A DNA stretch of 64,000 nt from Humulus lupulus (Eukaryota; Streptophyta; Magnoliopsida; Rosales; Cannabaceae), in assembly GCF_963169125.1 (NCBI RefSeq), contig NC_084802.1, positions 34,541,607 through 34,605,606 of the forward strand, read 5' to 3'. The notes under the pieces were generated by a model, which made no database searches, had not been told where the DNA came from, and was given only the letters and a program-made list of their open reading frames with translations. Every line of letters starts with the position of its first letter. Position 1 is the first letter of the stretch. This document shows positions 45,160 through 57,216 of this stretch, piece by piece. The position numbers and the translations under genes were made by a program.

Positions 45160-45786
45160 ACTATCCCCTCCATACAGAAATTTCATCCTTGAAATTTACC
45201 TGAACAATCCGGAATATAAATTATGCAGATCTGATTCTAGTTTCCAGGTTGCTCCCTCGACCTCACTGTTTCTGTATCATACCTTAACCAAAAGGTATAG
45301 CTTTGTTTCTCCAATCTCTATTCCTTCTGTCTCATATCTGGAGTGGCTATTCCTCATAGGATAACTTAGCCTCTTATTCCAAATTCTCATAACTCAACAC
45401 ATGAGTCTCATCTACATATGTCTCCTCGACATGAATAATATGAAATACATTGTATATGGCCAGCAGTGTCAAAACTGAGGTTAGCCCAAAGGCAACCCAA
45501 CTGATCCTATCCAGGATTTCAAATAGTCCTTACTAATCTAGAGCTCAACTTGCCCTTATCTCCTCGCCCCTTTCCATGGTGATACTTTAAGGAATATACA
45601 ATCTTCCACTTGGAACTCCATGTTTATGCATCTCAAATCAACATAACTTTTCTATTTACTCTGAGAAGTGAGCATCCAAGCTCTAACCCCTTTTTTTTAA
45701 TATCCTCAATGATCCTCTGAACTACCTCAGGATCTAGATATAACATCTTACCCATCTCATAAGATGCCCTTCCAATAACTGGATAA

Positions 45787-45817
<31 letters not shown>

Positions 45818-47165
45818 TTTACCATTAGTATGAGGATAATAAACTGTATTAAATTCAAACTGTATACTCATTACCTTCTAAAATCTTTCTCAAGACTTGG
45901 AATTAATAACAGAGTCCTCATCTAATAAGATAGACCTCAAATTCCATGAAGGCGTACTACCTCTCTCACATAGAGGTCTGTAAACTGATCAACTGTATTA
46001 CTCATTCTTACTGATAAAATTGGGCTCACTTTAAATACTGTTCCATAATGACCTAAACCAACTCATGCTGACCCACTATCTTGGGCAGCCCCATCGCAAA
46101 ACCTATCGCGATGTTTCCTTACTTTCACTATGAAATATTCAAAGGCTACAATGGCCTTACTAGTTTCTGATACTATGTCTTGACCTGCTAACAGGTTAAG
46201 AGCTTTTCCACGTATTCTGTTACGTCCCTCTCCATCCTAGGCCACCAATATAAAGCTTTCAGATCCTAATACATCTTTCATGATGCCTAGATGAAGAGAA
46301 TAAGATAATAGTATGAGATTCATCCAAAATCCCTCATTTAATCCCAGTGTCCATCGGATTCCAAATCCGATCTTTATACCACAATAAACCCATACCTGAC
46401 ACTGTATAATCCTAAGCTAATCCAGCTAAGTAATTCCCCTCAATTCTTCCATTTGTGGTTCACTTAATTGTTTTCCTTTAATCCTTTCTACAATAGTAAC
46501 TCAAACATAATGTTGGCCACCTGGCCCACCAGTAACTCTACTCTAGTTCTGGTCATATCCTTCAAAGAACATGATGCATAGGCAATCGCCTTTTCCTATC
46601 ATTGAGGTGTCATAAGAACCTACAAATTAATTCTGATCTATAAGAAGACTCAAAACTCTTCCACAAAGTACATATAATATCCTACCCGTCCAAGGAAACT
46701 CCTTCCCTTTAAGGTGTTCCTTGACCTTGGGAATTCTCCAACCGAGAATATACCACAATACCATCGATCAAGACGATCACAAATCTAATTCAGATAATCT
46801 TGAATACTCTATTCATCTAATCCATTAAAACATAACTTAGCACTCCTAGTGCCCATATCTAATATAAAAATAGTCTTCTACATATCCATCTCCCTGATCT
46901 CTAGCTAGTAATAACCAGATCAAAGATCCATCTTGGAGAATACCATCTTATTCAATAACTGAGCCTTTAGGTCTTACAACTTTGCTGAAGTCGTTCAATA
47001 CAGTGCCCTAGACCTGATTCCATCTCTATTACCAATCCAATCACCATTCTATCTCTTTATGTAAAGGCAACCCTTGGAAAATCCCCTAGAATCATATCCA
47101 GAAACTTACAAACTAATCCAGTCTGTTCTGATTTTCTCAATCACATGTACTAGGCTCCATTGATG
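45160..47165 (-). pseudogene. pol: Element H2 pol, heavily decayed
   Basis: It runs parallel to H1: polypurine tract (45160-45175), then the chromodomain/integrase C-terminus (compare CCTGAACAATCCGGAATA with CCTGAACAACTCGGGATA at 39004), integrase core, RNase H and RT remnants, with no frame longer than a few dozen codons. The RT active-site region is visible on the minus strand near 46765, where the second aspartate codon of the F-I-D-D motif has become glycine. Text fades at about 47165, where element G sequence resumes. It is far older than H1. Confidence 0.8.
45787..45814 (+). repeat. (CT)14 microsatellite
   Basis: A perfect CT run inside decayed H2 integrase sequence. Confidence 0.97.
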
Positions 47166-48026
47166 TCATCAGTAGATAGGTGAACTTTGAAATCGATGTT
47201 GTTGTTGAAGTATTCGTGTCGTTGTCGTTCTCTTCAAAGTCAGAGTTCTTCATTGTGGCCATAGATGAGGACGAACGTTGGTGGTTTGCTCTAGTGATCG
47301 TGTGATGAGTAGTTTAAGCTCTTGCCGTTGTAGTAGGTTCATTCTTCCACAATGTTAGACGTTGCTTCATTTTCGACATTGTTTCTTCAATGTTATACAA
47401 TGTTGCTTTTCCATTGATAATATTTATAGTATAGCGAGCTTGTGAAATAATCTCCTGAATATCGTATTGAAATGCCGAAAAAATTTACTCTAAACATTGC
47501 GCAAACTCATTCACATGTTGAGCTGGGTTTGGAATGGGTGAAATATGAGGCTCAAAGTTTGGATGGATTTGTTCATGGTGATGGTGTTTAGTGACTAGAT
47601 TAATTAATATGAAATGGTGAATCAGATGCTATGTAATGGGTTTGATGATTGGGGTATATGGAAAGGAATTTTTGAGGTGGTGTGTCACGGTGGGGGGTAG
47701 AGGGAGAGTGGGTTTGATGACGATGATGTGAAGAAGATGAAAAAAAAGATGAAAAAGGAGATGACATTGATGATGAATAGTACTAGTTAGATAAAGGTGT
47801 GGAAGTTGATCATTGGTGGGCACTCCACCACCGATATTCGCTTCTCCGACTGAATGAATCTCTAACTCTCCCAGATCTACATTGAGTTAAATCTCTTCTT
47901 CGCATCTGTTGAAGTTTTTTATCCGCCCAAAATTCTTCTACTTCATGTTCTTCGACATCATAGCATCTCCAAACGCCATTCATGGCTATTTTACCGCTCG
48001 GGAAAGAACCTGGCTCTGATACCAAA
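47166..48026 (-). pseudogene. Element G internal region, possible gag-like remnant
   Basis: The minus strand after the primer site opens with a short frame starting at 47983 (MNGVWRCYDVEEHEVEEFW, then a basic R/K-rich stretch) that stops at 47810. After that come histidine/asparagine/proline-rich text and a helical segment (near 47390-47500, QEIISQARYTINIINGKA). I do not recognise this protein. The position directly after the primer site suggests a leader or gag. Limits with H2 at about 47165 are approximate. Confidence 0.4.
48012..48024 (-). other. Primer binding site of element G (tRNA-Met)
   Basis: The minus strand reads TGGTATCAGAGCC two bases from the LTR end, complementary to initiator tRNA-Met. 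Confidence 0.9.
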
Positions 48027-48172
48027 TGATGTCGTGGGTTGGATAGTTGAGCAATGCTCATGTGAAATCCATGGCAACAAGGGGAAAACAATAAATATGA
48101 TAGACTCTCAAAACTCTATTTTAAATATCAATTCCAAAAGTTGCCTTACAATAAAGCAAGATGGGTATTTAT
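48027..48172 (-). repeat. 5' LTR of element G, inner part
   Basis: Matches the left half of 34580-34857. Interrupted at GTATTTAT (48165-48172) by the hAT element; the remainder is at 54584-54713. Confidence 0.88.
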
Positions 48173-48674
48173 TAGGGGTGAACAACGGGCGGATTGGGCG
48201 GGTTTTGGGCAGGTTGTACGGTTTGTTATTTAGCGGTTTTAAAAAATACAACCCATAACTGCATAACAAGTGTGTGATTTGGGCAGTTTTTTATGGGCAG
48301 ATTTATGCAGTTTTATGGGCAGGTTGGGTTGATTTAAAGTTCGAAATTATAAACTTATGATATTTTAAATAACAAAAATGTATAGACTATAAAGTTCAAA
48401 CTTATATTATCTTTAGTCATCATGAATAATAACTTTATAAATATTATCGTATCTCAAACATGAATTTAAAATTCCACAAAAAAATCTAATAATTAGTATA
48501 ATAATTATCTAAATTATAAATGGTATTAAACTCATCAATTCATACATTAAATATTTCAACAATTTTAGTTTTATTTTCACTAATATTTAACCATCAATAC
48601 AAGTAATACTTTCTTTTTTCATCTATTTTTCCTAAACAAGTTTTTATACATAATTAATAAGTTAGCACCAATAA

Positions 48675-51285
48675 TGTAATGCCCCGAATTTCCTAATAAG
48701 GGTTAGGACCTTGATTAGGAGGTCGGGATGGCCATAATTGAGTTATGATGCTATTTAATGATCATATGCATGTTTATGTGAATTATATTATTATATGATG
48801 ATAAATGCATGCATATGGGTGTATTTATAATTATAAGGGCATTTTGGTAATTTGGCCTGTTGATGGCATATTTGTATACTTGGGTGCATATTGTAATTTG
48901 TGAATGAGATTGCATTATTATGGAGATATATTCGAGCTATTCGGCATGAGACGATCTTATATTATGAGTTAGCAGTTTTGTCATAACGAGGTCGATTATT
49001 GGGTAATAAGAATGTTTATTTGATGATAAATTGGGAGTATTTGAGGTCAGGAGGAAATTCTAGAAGTTTTGACTATAATGTCCCCGTGGGTGTTTTCGGG
49101 ACCCCGAGCACTAGGTTTTATTTGAGGTTACTTAAGCTTGAAGTAGCTTGTCAGATGGAACGTACGTTAGAAAACATTTCCTCTCTCCTTCGTTAGCTCA
49201 TTTTACCGTTTGAAGCCTTTTTGAAGAAATCTTGAGTTTTAGGAGTCGGAATCAAGCGAGGATCGAGGCACAGCGATCCTAGGGAAGATTAGAAGCTTCT
49301 TAACCGAAGGATTTTATGGAAAACAACCCAATCGAAGGTAATCTAAGTTTAAGTTTTGAGCTTTTAGAGTTTCTAACCTTTGAATTAGATTTTGTGAATC
49401 GTTGAGTTTTTGGTTCGATTGAGCTTTGGGTTTTGATGGTTTTTGGTCATTGGGAAGCTTGGGAACTTTGATTTGATGATTTGGTAATGTTTAGGCATGA
49501 TTTTGGAGGCTTTGGGAAGTTGAAAATCGTGTTTTGGGATGGCTCTGGGTCGGGGGTCGCGACCTTGTTCTTGGGCACCGCGACCCTAGCTCGAAGAAGC
49601 AGGTGGAGTAGTTTTGTGCTTGCTGGGCGTCGCGGCCCTTGGTGTTGGGCGCCATGGCCCTTGCTTCTAGAATGGCTGGGGGCTGCAGCCCTTGAGCAGG
49701 GTTGAGCCCGTTTGTGCGTTTTGACCCCGAGAACATGGTTTTAGGCCTCGGGATCGTTCCTACTACCCGGATTAGTGGGGATTGGTGTCCCGAAGGCTAG
49801 ATCTTGGTTTGGGAACCCTTGATTATCATTTTATTGATGGTGTCCCATATTTGGTTATGACTAGGTGACCGCTAAAGGACTAAGAGTTGATCGTTCTCAA
49901 CGGTCGTTCTTTTATTCATTCTAGCTAGAATCTGAGGTAAGAAAACTGCACCCTGTGTATGTATGACATGCATGGTTATTCTTGATGCATGTTGGATTAT
50001 TATGTGGCATGCATGATTATTGTTGAGGCATGTCAAGTGGTTAAATATGATGCATATGATGCACGAGAAACATGTGATTAGGACATGCTTTGTATACTAA
50101 GTATGATATTGTTCACAGCTTAAGCCTTTGTGTTTATGCATGATCCTAATTGTGCTAGTATTTGTTAAGTAAGCATGTTGAATGCCTTGTATTCGGATAT
50201 TGGATATGTGATATATGTTTGGTGGCATTGCTTACTTGTATATGGCATTGACTAGTCAGGGATACTGACCTAAGAGCATAAATGGCATAGCGTCATGAAC
50301 GCAGGGCCAAATGAAGATTAGATCTAATCGATATCAGCATTGAATGGCTCTAAGGCATTAATGCTGGACCGACCCTAAGGTCGATGAACTTATAAGCGCT
50401 TGGCTAGTCTAGGACTAGTTACTCAGAGCCAGGGCCTAAGGCCCAGGTGACCGTTTGTCACATGGCTAGGGAACGATGTTCCAAAGTTATGACTCTATGG
50501 TCATGAGGAAGGTTATGTTGGTGACTAGTCACCATGCACCTATCCTGTTTGAACTAATAAAAGTTCACTTGATTGTTAAGCCCCGGTGACCCTATCGTCA
50601 CAAGGCTAGAGGGAGCTAGACCCAACTCGGTGACTATTGCGACTGTCACCTATTTGTTTGGGCTAAAAGCCCTGAATGATTATTATGATCATTGGTTGTT
50701 GTGTTATACTCAACATTACATTTCTATATTGGGCTAAAAGCCTTGGATGATTACTATGATCATTGGTTGATGTGTTATACTCAACATTACGTGAACTCAT
50801 TTGCTTGATGGAATAGGGATATATCTGTTAGGCGTGTGTCTTATGACTTGATGACATGTTATTACTGTTCATGAGCATATTAAGTTTTCTTGCTGGGCTT
50901 CAGCTCACGAGTGTTATGTGGTGCAGGTAAAGGCAAAAGAAAGCTGGACCATCCTTGAGTTGGAGAGCTTAGGTGATGATGTGTACATATGCAGCTGCTC
51001 GACCACCACGGCCGAGGTTTGAAGGGGAACTAGGGTTTAACCCTGTTTTTCCGCTTAGATCGGCCTATTGTAAATATTTTCTTCTAGTAGACTCTGAAAT
51101 TATATTTTGGGATCTCAATGTATATACTAAACATTATAATGAAACGTTATATCTTAACCAAAATTTTTAATCCCTAAACCGCTAATCATACTTAGTTACA
51201 CGATTTTGGCCAAATGACTCGATTAGCGAGTTTAGCACTGTTTACAAGGCATACTGTAACGGTCCCTGGAGTTTAGGGCGTTACA
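48675..51285 (+). mobile_element. Solo LTR, B family, in hAT element (left)
   Basis: 2611 bp, starting TGTAATGCCCCG and ending TTTAGGGCGTTACA, with target duplication AATAA at 48670-48674 and 51286-51290. Intron-like module: donor GAG|GTAAGAAAAC at 49937, acceptor TGGTGCAG|GTAAAGG at 50926 (990 nt). GC-rich cluster 49555-49690. An internal duplication (TGGGCTAAAAGCC ... TTATACTCAACATTAC) occurs at about 50650-50790. Reading frames are unsupported. Confidence 0.96.
49937..50926 (+). other. Intron-like module in B-type LTR (hAT, left copy)
   Basis: The longest version of the module: donor CTGAG|GTAAGAAAACTG, acceptor block TTTTCTTGCTGGGCTTCAG, CTCAC branch-like motif, TGGTGCAG. Internal GACCGACCCTAAGGTCGA repeats and duplicated blocks account for the extra length relative to 4248-4852. 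Confidence 0.45.
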
Positions 51286-51680
51286 AATAATCTCATAGTA
51301 ACGAAAGTTTTCATTAAAAAAAGTTAAATCTTATATATATATGTTGTCACATCATCATAATTGTTAGTACTCATCTATAGGTAGTAACCATTGAGAAGTC
51401 TTACAGGGTGCACTCTTAATGGTTACTATCCATAGATGATTACTTTAATATTAACCATTGGATTAAGATCAATGATCCATATTTATAGTTGTTAATTAAT
51501 ATTTCTAAAAATAATAATGAAGTTTTTTTTCAAATTTTTAGAAGGGTTACCTGATGAAAAACGTGTATTTATTATGAAAATATAATATTGTAAATTTTTC
51601 ATTTTTCAAATGCATGTCAATTTCAAAATATAGCTAGTGTCTCTCATTGGTTGAAAACAACATTAATTATGGAAAAAAAA
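51286..51680 (+). other. hAT element interior between two nested LTRs, with inverted repeat
   Basis: AT-rich. The segment 51369-51443 contains CATCTATAGGTAGTAACCATTG and its near-complement, a stem of about 30 bp with a short loop. The left part (51344-51402) recurs at 54154-54212 with few differences. It is possibly a small foldback element. Confidence 0.5.
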
Positions 51681-54086
51681 TTTAATGCCCTACTACCTTA
51701 GAGCCGTTACTAAGTGAGTTTAAAATGTGCAATTAACTCGCTAAACGAGGTTTTTAGAACAAAAGTGTGATTAAACAGAAAGTCAAGGATGTAATCTTTA
51801 AAAGTACTCTATCTCATTAAAAGTTCCACGAGTTTAACATTTGGGATCCCAAAATAAGGTTTGTAAAATATTTACAATTCAAAATAGGTTTACAGATGAC
51901 TAATTGTCAAAAAGATGGTTTAATACAGCCATTTCTCGAAATGCCCCCAACCAAAGCAGTCGGGCAGGCCAAACATGTACGCGCCGCCCCACGCTCTCCA
52001 TACTCATGGCTGGTTGACTTTCTCCTTGCCCTTACCTGCAACACAAAGCACCTGTGAGCCAAAACCCAGCAAGAAAACGCTCGCAGCACATAACATATGC
52101 ATATCAAACAACCACTATAGCAGATAACTCACAGATAAACAGATAGTCCATAAGACTTAAACACATATACGGCCAAGCCGTCCCAGAAGCGTTACTAAAG
52201 CCTGGGATCTCGGTCCACACTGTAAGGATATCCCATGTATCCTTTGGGGTCTCACCCTAACTATAAGCACTCCATGTGCTAAGTGATATTCCCGGCCCCA
52301 CTGCCTTTCTCGACCTTCGCCGTTCTCGGCCCCTCGCCGTTCTTGGCTCCTTTGCCGTTTATTCTACTATATCCACACATATAGCATACCTAAACAGCAT
52401 TCAAGCATATAATAATTCAATCAAAGCTACACCCTAACAATAATGCAATCTAGGGACGTGCCCTGCAACAACACTATGGGCCCATGCCCTGATCTACGGG
52501 TACTACAGTTTTCTTACCTGTATCCCGAGCTTCACAATGCACCAAGGTCACGAGCACGGTCCTCTAACCCGAGCCTCTCCGAAAACCTAGTCACAACACA
52601 TATAAAACATCCTTAATACTAACCAATCCAAAACCACTTCCCAGGACCAATCCCATACTCTCGGGACCTCCAATTTCCCAAAACAATACAACGGAAACAT
52701 CCCCCGAGCCCCTGGATCAAATGCCCAAAAATGTAAAATTACCCTATCCTGAAAATAGCCTAGCGCCGCGGCGCTGCCCTTGAGGGCTGCGGTGCCCAGC
52801 AAGTCAGAGAGTACCCCCAACCCTGATGCAACCTCGCGCCGCGGCGCCAAAGAACAGGGCCGCGGCGCCCCTTCGCGAACCCAGAATTCTGGGTTTTCCC
52901 CTGCATTTTCCCCGAGCCAAAACACTCCCAATTCAACCTAAACACATACCTAAATCCCAAAACCAATTTAAAACCACAAATAAATCATCTAACAACCTAT
53001 ATACACCATCCACAAGCATAAACACATAATCACTCCCATAAATCACACTTTGATTCCAAATTTCAATAGTTCAAACCAGTAAGTTAGAAACTTAGACCAA
53101 AGCCTACAAAAACCTAAACCATACTTCAAATTATTTAAACCACAAAAGAGATAAACCTCATAATTGCACAGAATCCTTACCTCAAGTAGAGAATTCAACC
53201 TTAAGCTTCCTTGATTCCAACTTCAAGCCATTTCCCCCTTGATTATTTAAACTGAATTTTCCAAACCAAACCAGCCATACTTCCTTTAAATTCCCACACT
53301 TAATCTCTAAAAATCAAATTTAAACTCAAGCAAAAACAGAGCATAACTCTTACCTCTAAACAATCCTAGCTTAAGCTTGATTTTGGTTGTCTCAAACCTC
53401 TTGAATTTCCTCCTAGGTTTCAAATTTTAGCTCTCCTTCTTGTTTCCCTTTCCTTCTAGCTTTTTCTTCAAATTTCAGCATAAACCAATATGTGACTAAG
53501 TGTTATACGTGGTTCCTCTTTTCCTTCTGCTGAAACTTATCTACCCTTTACCAAATGACCAATTTACCCCTCATAGTAATCCTTTCCTAACTAAACCTCA
53601 AAGGCATTTTAGACATTTCACATTCCTTGCAAATCTACCAATTTCCTCACCTAAAATCTGTTACTCTTAATGGTTACTAGTGGTCACTCAAGTTACTCAA
53701 TCACCATTAACCATTAGCTCACAAACCAAGGTACAAAATTCCCAAATTACCCCTAGGCTCCTCCCGAGCCGGGTACCTAATCCCGTTGTGACTTTTAAGC
53801 TAATTAGCTCCCGAGGACCATCTCGGCCGTGCATCACATTAATACCACCACACACACGTGGTACAAATCACATAATAAAATTATCACATTTATGCCCTCA
53901 GCGGGCTAAAATTACCAATTTACCCCTAACATACAAACGGGGCCCGCATGCATATTTATACCACCTAAACATGCATTCTAATCACATACTCATTTAAATT
54001 CATATATTAACATGCCAACTCACTTATTACCCTCCAGGCACGCTAATCAAGGTCCTAAACCTTATTAGCAAATTTGGGGTGTTACA
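51681..54086 (-). mobile_element. Solo LTR, B family, in hAT element (right)
   Basis: 2406 bp, minus-oriented; the plus strand reads TTTAATGCCCTAC ... GGGTGTTACA. The expected TG at the left end is TT, a point change. Target duplication AAAAA at 51676-51680 and 54087-54091, in an A-rich context and so less diagnostic. Intron-like module on the minus strand (donor about 52514-52519, acceptor about 52037). GC-rich cluster 52763-52870. Confidence 0.93.
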
Positions 54087-54575
54087 AAAAACTAAATTCG
54101 AAATTAATGAAAAAAAATATTTACTTGTTGGTGACTTTCTATACCAAGTTACTATGTTGTCACATCATCATAATTGTTAGTACACATCTATATGTAGTAA
54201 CCATTGACAAGTCTTCCATGTGTGTATATATATATATGTACAAATATAAAGAATATAATAATTCACATCTCAAAATCCAATATCTCCATCAAATAAATTA
54301 AAAGGGTCACACACTTTATAAATTTCAATGAACCATTTATGTGTTGTATTTTTAGGTTTATATTATTACTAAATATATATATATACAAAAAAAAAGTAGC
54401 GAGTACAGGTTGGATCCTCCGTATATTATTGCAACCTGTACCCAACCCATCTTGTAGTGGGTTAGATTCAACCTAACCCAATTTCAGTAGGTTTTTTATT
54501 GGGCGGGTTTAAAGCATGCAGATTTTGATGGGTTGGGCGGGTGGGGCAGATTAGCGGTTCTTTTGTGCACCCCTA
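54087..54575 (+). other. hAT element, right part
   Basis: Holds the second copy of the 60-bp GTTGTCACATCATCATAATT segment (54154-54212), a short (TA)n run near 54226, and subterminal GGGCGGGT motifs before the terminal repeat. Confidence 0.7.
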
Positions 54576-54583
54576 GTATTTAT

Positions 54584-54713
54584 AGTGCCCCACAAATATG
54601 ACATTATAAAGTAAATAATAAAATAAAAGACATAAAAGAAATAAACTAACAAATTATAGACTATTCTAGAATAAATAAACTTCATTCTATTATAGATTAT
54701 TCTTACTACACCA
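54584..54713 (-). repeat. 5' LTR of element G, outer part
   Basis: Continuation of 48172 after the hAT element; matches 34730-34857. The LTR starts on the minus strand with TGGTGTAGTAAG. Confidence 0.88.
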
Positions 54714-54770
54714 GATTACAAAGTGACAATATCAATTCAAACCAATTCAAGCTAACACAAATTTCTTAAA

Positions 54771-55137
54771 TTAAGGGTTTATACTTTTTTGACCATGTGT
54801 TTTATCCTATTACTTATTTAGACCATGTGTTTTGATAAATTACTTTTTGAACCCTGTGTTTTATTAAATGATTCAAATAGAATCTTAAATCTAATTTTGA
54901 ATTAAAAAAATAAATATAACATCACAATTGTTATACAAAATGGTTGTGTTTTATTCTGAGTTGTTAGTTTTGTGAATTATTTGTAATTTTAGTTCAAAAA
55001 ACTTTGATTAAAATTGGGTTTAGAGATTTATTTGAATAATTTTCAAAACATAGGGTCCAAAAAGTAATTTGTCAACATACAAGATTCAAACAAATAATAA
55101 GACAAAATACAATATCCAAAAAAATATAAATCCTTAA
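54771..55137. mobile_element. MITE, K family, copy 1
   Basis: Long imperfect terminal inverted repeats of about 80 bp: left TTAAGGGTTTATACTTTTTT, right the complement of the same kind of text, ending TATAAATCCTTAA. The arms share the phrase GACCATGTGTTTTGATAAAT in opposite directions. TTAA at both ends may be a target duplication. 367 bp, non-coding. Confidence 0.78.
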
Positions 55138-55183
55138 AATAATAAAAAAAAAATTTGTTTATTAGTTTTTACATTTTTTTATA

Positions 55184-55514
55184 GGGTTTATAAATTTTTA
55201 GACCCTGTCTTTGACAAATGACTTTTTAGACCATATGTTTTGTAAAATTGTTCAAATAGAACCCTAAACCTGATTTTGGTCAAAGTTTTCTCAACTGAAA
55301 TCACAAATAATTCACCAAACTAACAATTTATAATAAAAATAAAATCATCATGCTTAAAAACGGTATATTATATTTAATTTTTTCTGCATCAAAATTAAGT
55401 TTAAGAGTCTATTTGAACCATTTTACAAAATATAGGGTCCAAAAATAAACTTTTTTAAAACACATGGTCCAAATAGGTTATCAGAAAAAATAGAGGGTTC
55501 AAAAATGTATAAAC
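55184..55514. mobile_element. MITE, K family, copy 2
   Basis: Same structure as copy 1: left GGGTTTATAAATTTTTAGAC, right ending TTCAAAAATGTATAAAC, arms carrying GACCATATGTTTTGTAAAAT. Only about 46 bp separate it from copy 1. Confidence 0.72.
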
Positions 55515-56325
55515 ATTTTTTTATATGATGTTAATAACACACAACTTTTAGTGTTCAAATTTGTTTTATAATTTTTCAATTTCTTAAAATTTAAGAGATA
55601 TAGTTGAAAATGTGGATTTGACAAAATATTACAAAAAAAATTGAAATATTGAATTGGATATTTAGATACGTTAAATCTGATAATAATTTTCAAAATAACT
55701 TTTAACTGGATTAATGAAAAGAAAAGTCTTTTTATCAGATTGATAGGAAAAATATTAGATTTTATTAAATTGATTAAATTAGATGAGTCCTCTAAGTGTT
55801 TAATTGTTTTTGTTTAGTTATTGTAGTTACATAGTTAGATTTGTAAGGTTCTACCACAAGATCAACTGCATTGTTACAAGCACAATTATATATTAAAAAT
55901 AGTAGAATCATAATTTGACTTTAGGTTGTCTATTTTATACTCCTTGGTCCAAAATGTTGTACACAGATATGAATATAGAACTTTAAAAAATCTTACTTTT
56001 CTATTCTTTAATTTTAGTTGAATATGATATAAGACGCTATATTTAAAAAAAAAAAATTATAACTGATCTTCTGATTGTCAAAACAAAACAATAATATTAA
56101 CTTTTACTATAATTTTGGTCAAACTTAACACAAATATATTAATATAAACCCCAAAATAGTATTATTTAATTATATAAAATAAAAAATATAAAAATTAATT
56201 AAAAGATAAAATAAATAAATTTCTTCGGTTACAATTTAATTAAAGATATTTTGGAGTTTTTATTAAAATATTAGTATTAAGTTTGACTAAAATTAAGATA
56301 ACTGATATTTATTTTGTTATATATT
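55515..56325. other. AT-rich intergenic DNA
   Basis: No gene, RNA or clear repeat seen; only A/T runs (for example 56044-56055). Confidence 0.5.
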
Positions 56326-56711
56326 GGAGGATTTTCCGGTGCACTTTGTTGGTGTTTTTTGCTCCGAAAGTATTTTCGGCAAATTTTTTTTATGACGTGT
56401 ATATTGTAATTATTTAAAACATCTTGTAAATTTTTAGAAAATTCCAAATAATTTACAGTGCCGAAAATAAGATTCAAACAGTTTACATTTCATGCGCATA
56501 AAAAAAAAAGACACAAGTGTAACAAAATATTTGAACTTTGTTTTCTACACTGTAAAGTATTCTGAATTTCCCGAAAATTTGCAAAATGCTCTAAATAATT
56601 ACAATATATACGACCATAAAAAAAAATTACGCCGAAAATACTTCTCAAGCCAAAATCTAGAAGAGAGTGCACCAGTGTGCCCCTTTTTGGAGGCTGCACC
56701 GGAGAACTACC
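56326..56711. mobile_element. Foldback element, copy 1 of 3
   Basis: Two arms of roughly 190 bp are inverted copies of each other: GGTGCAC...CCGAAAGTATTTTCGGC on the left against GCCGAAAATACTTCTCAAGCC ... TGCACCGGAGAACTACC on the right. Terminal motifs are GGAGGATTTTCCGGTGCAC and GGTAGTTCTCCGGTGCA (complement). No coding capacity. Confidence 0.8.
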
Positions 56712-56747
56712 ATATATAATTATAGGTTTGTTAAGATTAGATTTATT

Positions 56748-57173
56748 GGAAAAATCTCAGGTGCACCCCCCAAAAGTGGCACACTGGTGCACACTGGTGC
56801 ACCCCATCTCCAATTTTTTGCTTGGAAAGTATTTTTGGCGCAAATTTATTTTATGGTCATGTATATTGTAATTATTTAGAGCATCCTGCATATTTTCAGG
56901 AAATTTCGAATAATTTACAATGCAGAAAAATAAGGTTTAAATAGTTTATTACACCTGTGACTATTTTTTTTATGCGCGTTGAAAGTAACTTATTTGAACA
57001 TTGTTTTCAGCATTGTAAATTATTTGGAATTTCCTGAAAATTTGCAGGATGCTTTAAATAACTACAATATAGACGGCCATTAAAAAAATTATGCCAAAAA
57101 TACTTCCCAAGTCAAAAATTGGAGAGGGGGTTCACCAGTGTGCCATTTTTTGGGGTGCATCGGAGAACTACCC
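56748..57173. mobile_element. Foldback element, copy 2 of 3
   Basis: Same family: left end GGAAAAATCTCAGGTGCACC, right end GGGGTGCATCGGAGAACTACC, arms again ending around CGGCGCAAAT / ATGCCAAAAATACTTCCC. Separated from copy 1 by 36 bp. Confidence 0.82.
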
Positions 57174-57216
57174 AAATCTATTATTAGTTAAACTCATTAG
57201 TACAATATAGCTTAGT

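Larger units (their letters stand above)
48173..54575 (+). mobile_element. Non-autonomous hAT-type element with two nested LTRs
   Basis: Terminal inverted repeats are TAGGGGTGAACAA on the left and the complement of TAGGGGTGCACAA on the right. A perfect 8-bp target duplication GTATTTAT lies at 48165-48172 and 54576-54583. Subterminal TTGGGCGGGT motifs occur at both ends (48198, 54504, 54531), as is usual for hAT transposase binding. Without the two nested solo LTRs and their duplications it is about 1.38 kb, AT-rich and without a transposase. Direction is arbitrary. Confidence 0.93.
34580..54713 (-). mobile_element. Element G: minus-strand LTR element inflated by nested insertions
   Basis: A 3' LTR with polypurine tract at the left and a 5' LTR with tRNA-Met primer site at the right are bounded by the 5-bp target duplication GATTA at 34575-34579 and 54714-54718. 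LTR ends are TG...CA and the LTR is short (278 bp). The interior now holds elements H1 and H2, an A-type and an Athila-type solo LTR, and a hAT element that splits the 5' LTR. Only about 0.9 kb of its own interior is recognisable (47166-48026). With so little coding text I cannot assign it firmly to Copia or Gypsy. Confidence 0.82.

Noticed and set aside
45160..47165. A novel unannotated gene in the H2 region
   Set aside because: Side-by-side comparison with 38966-41127 shows the same order of chromodomain, integrase and RT text, only decayed.
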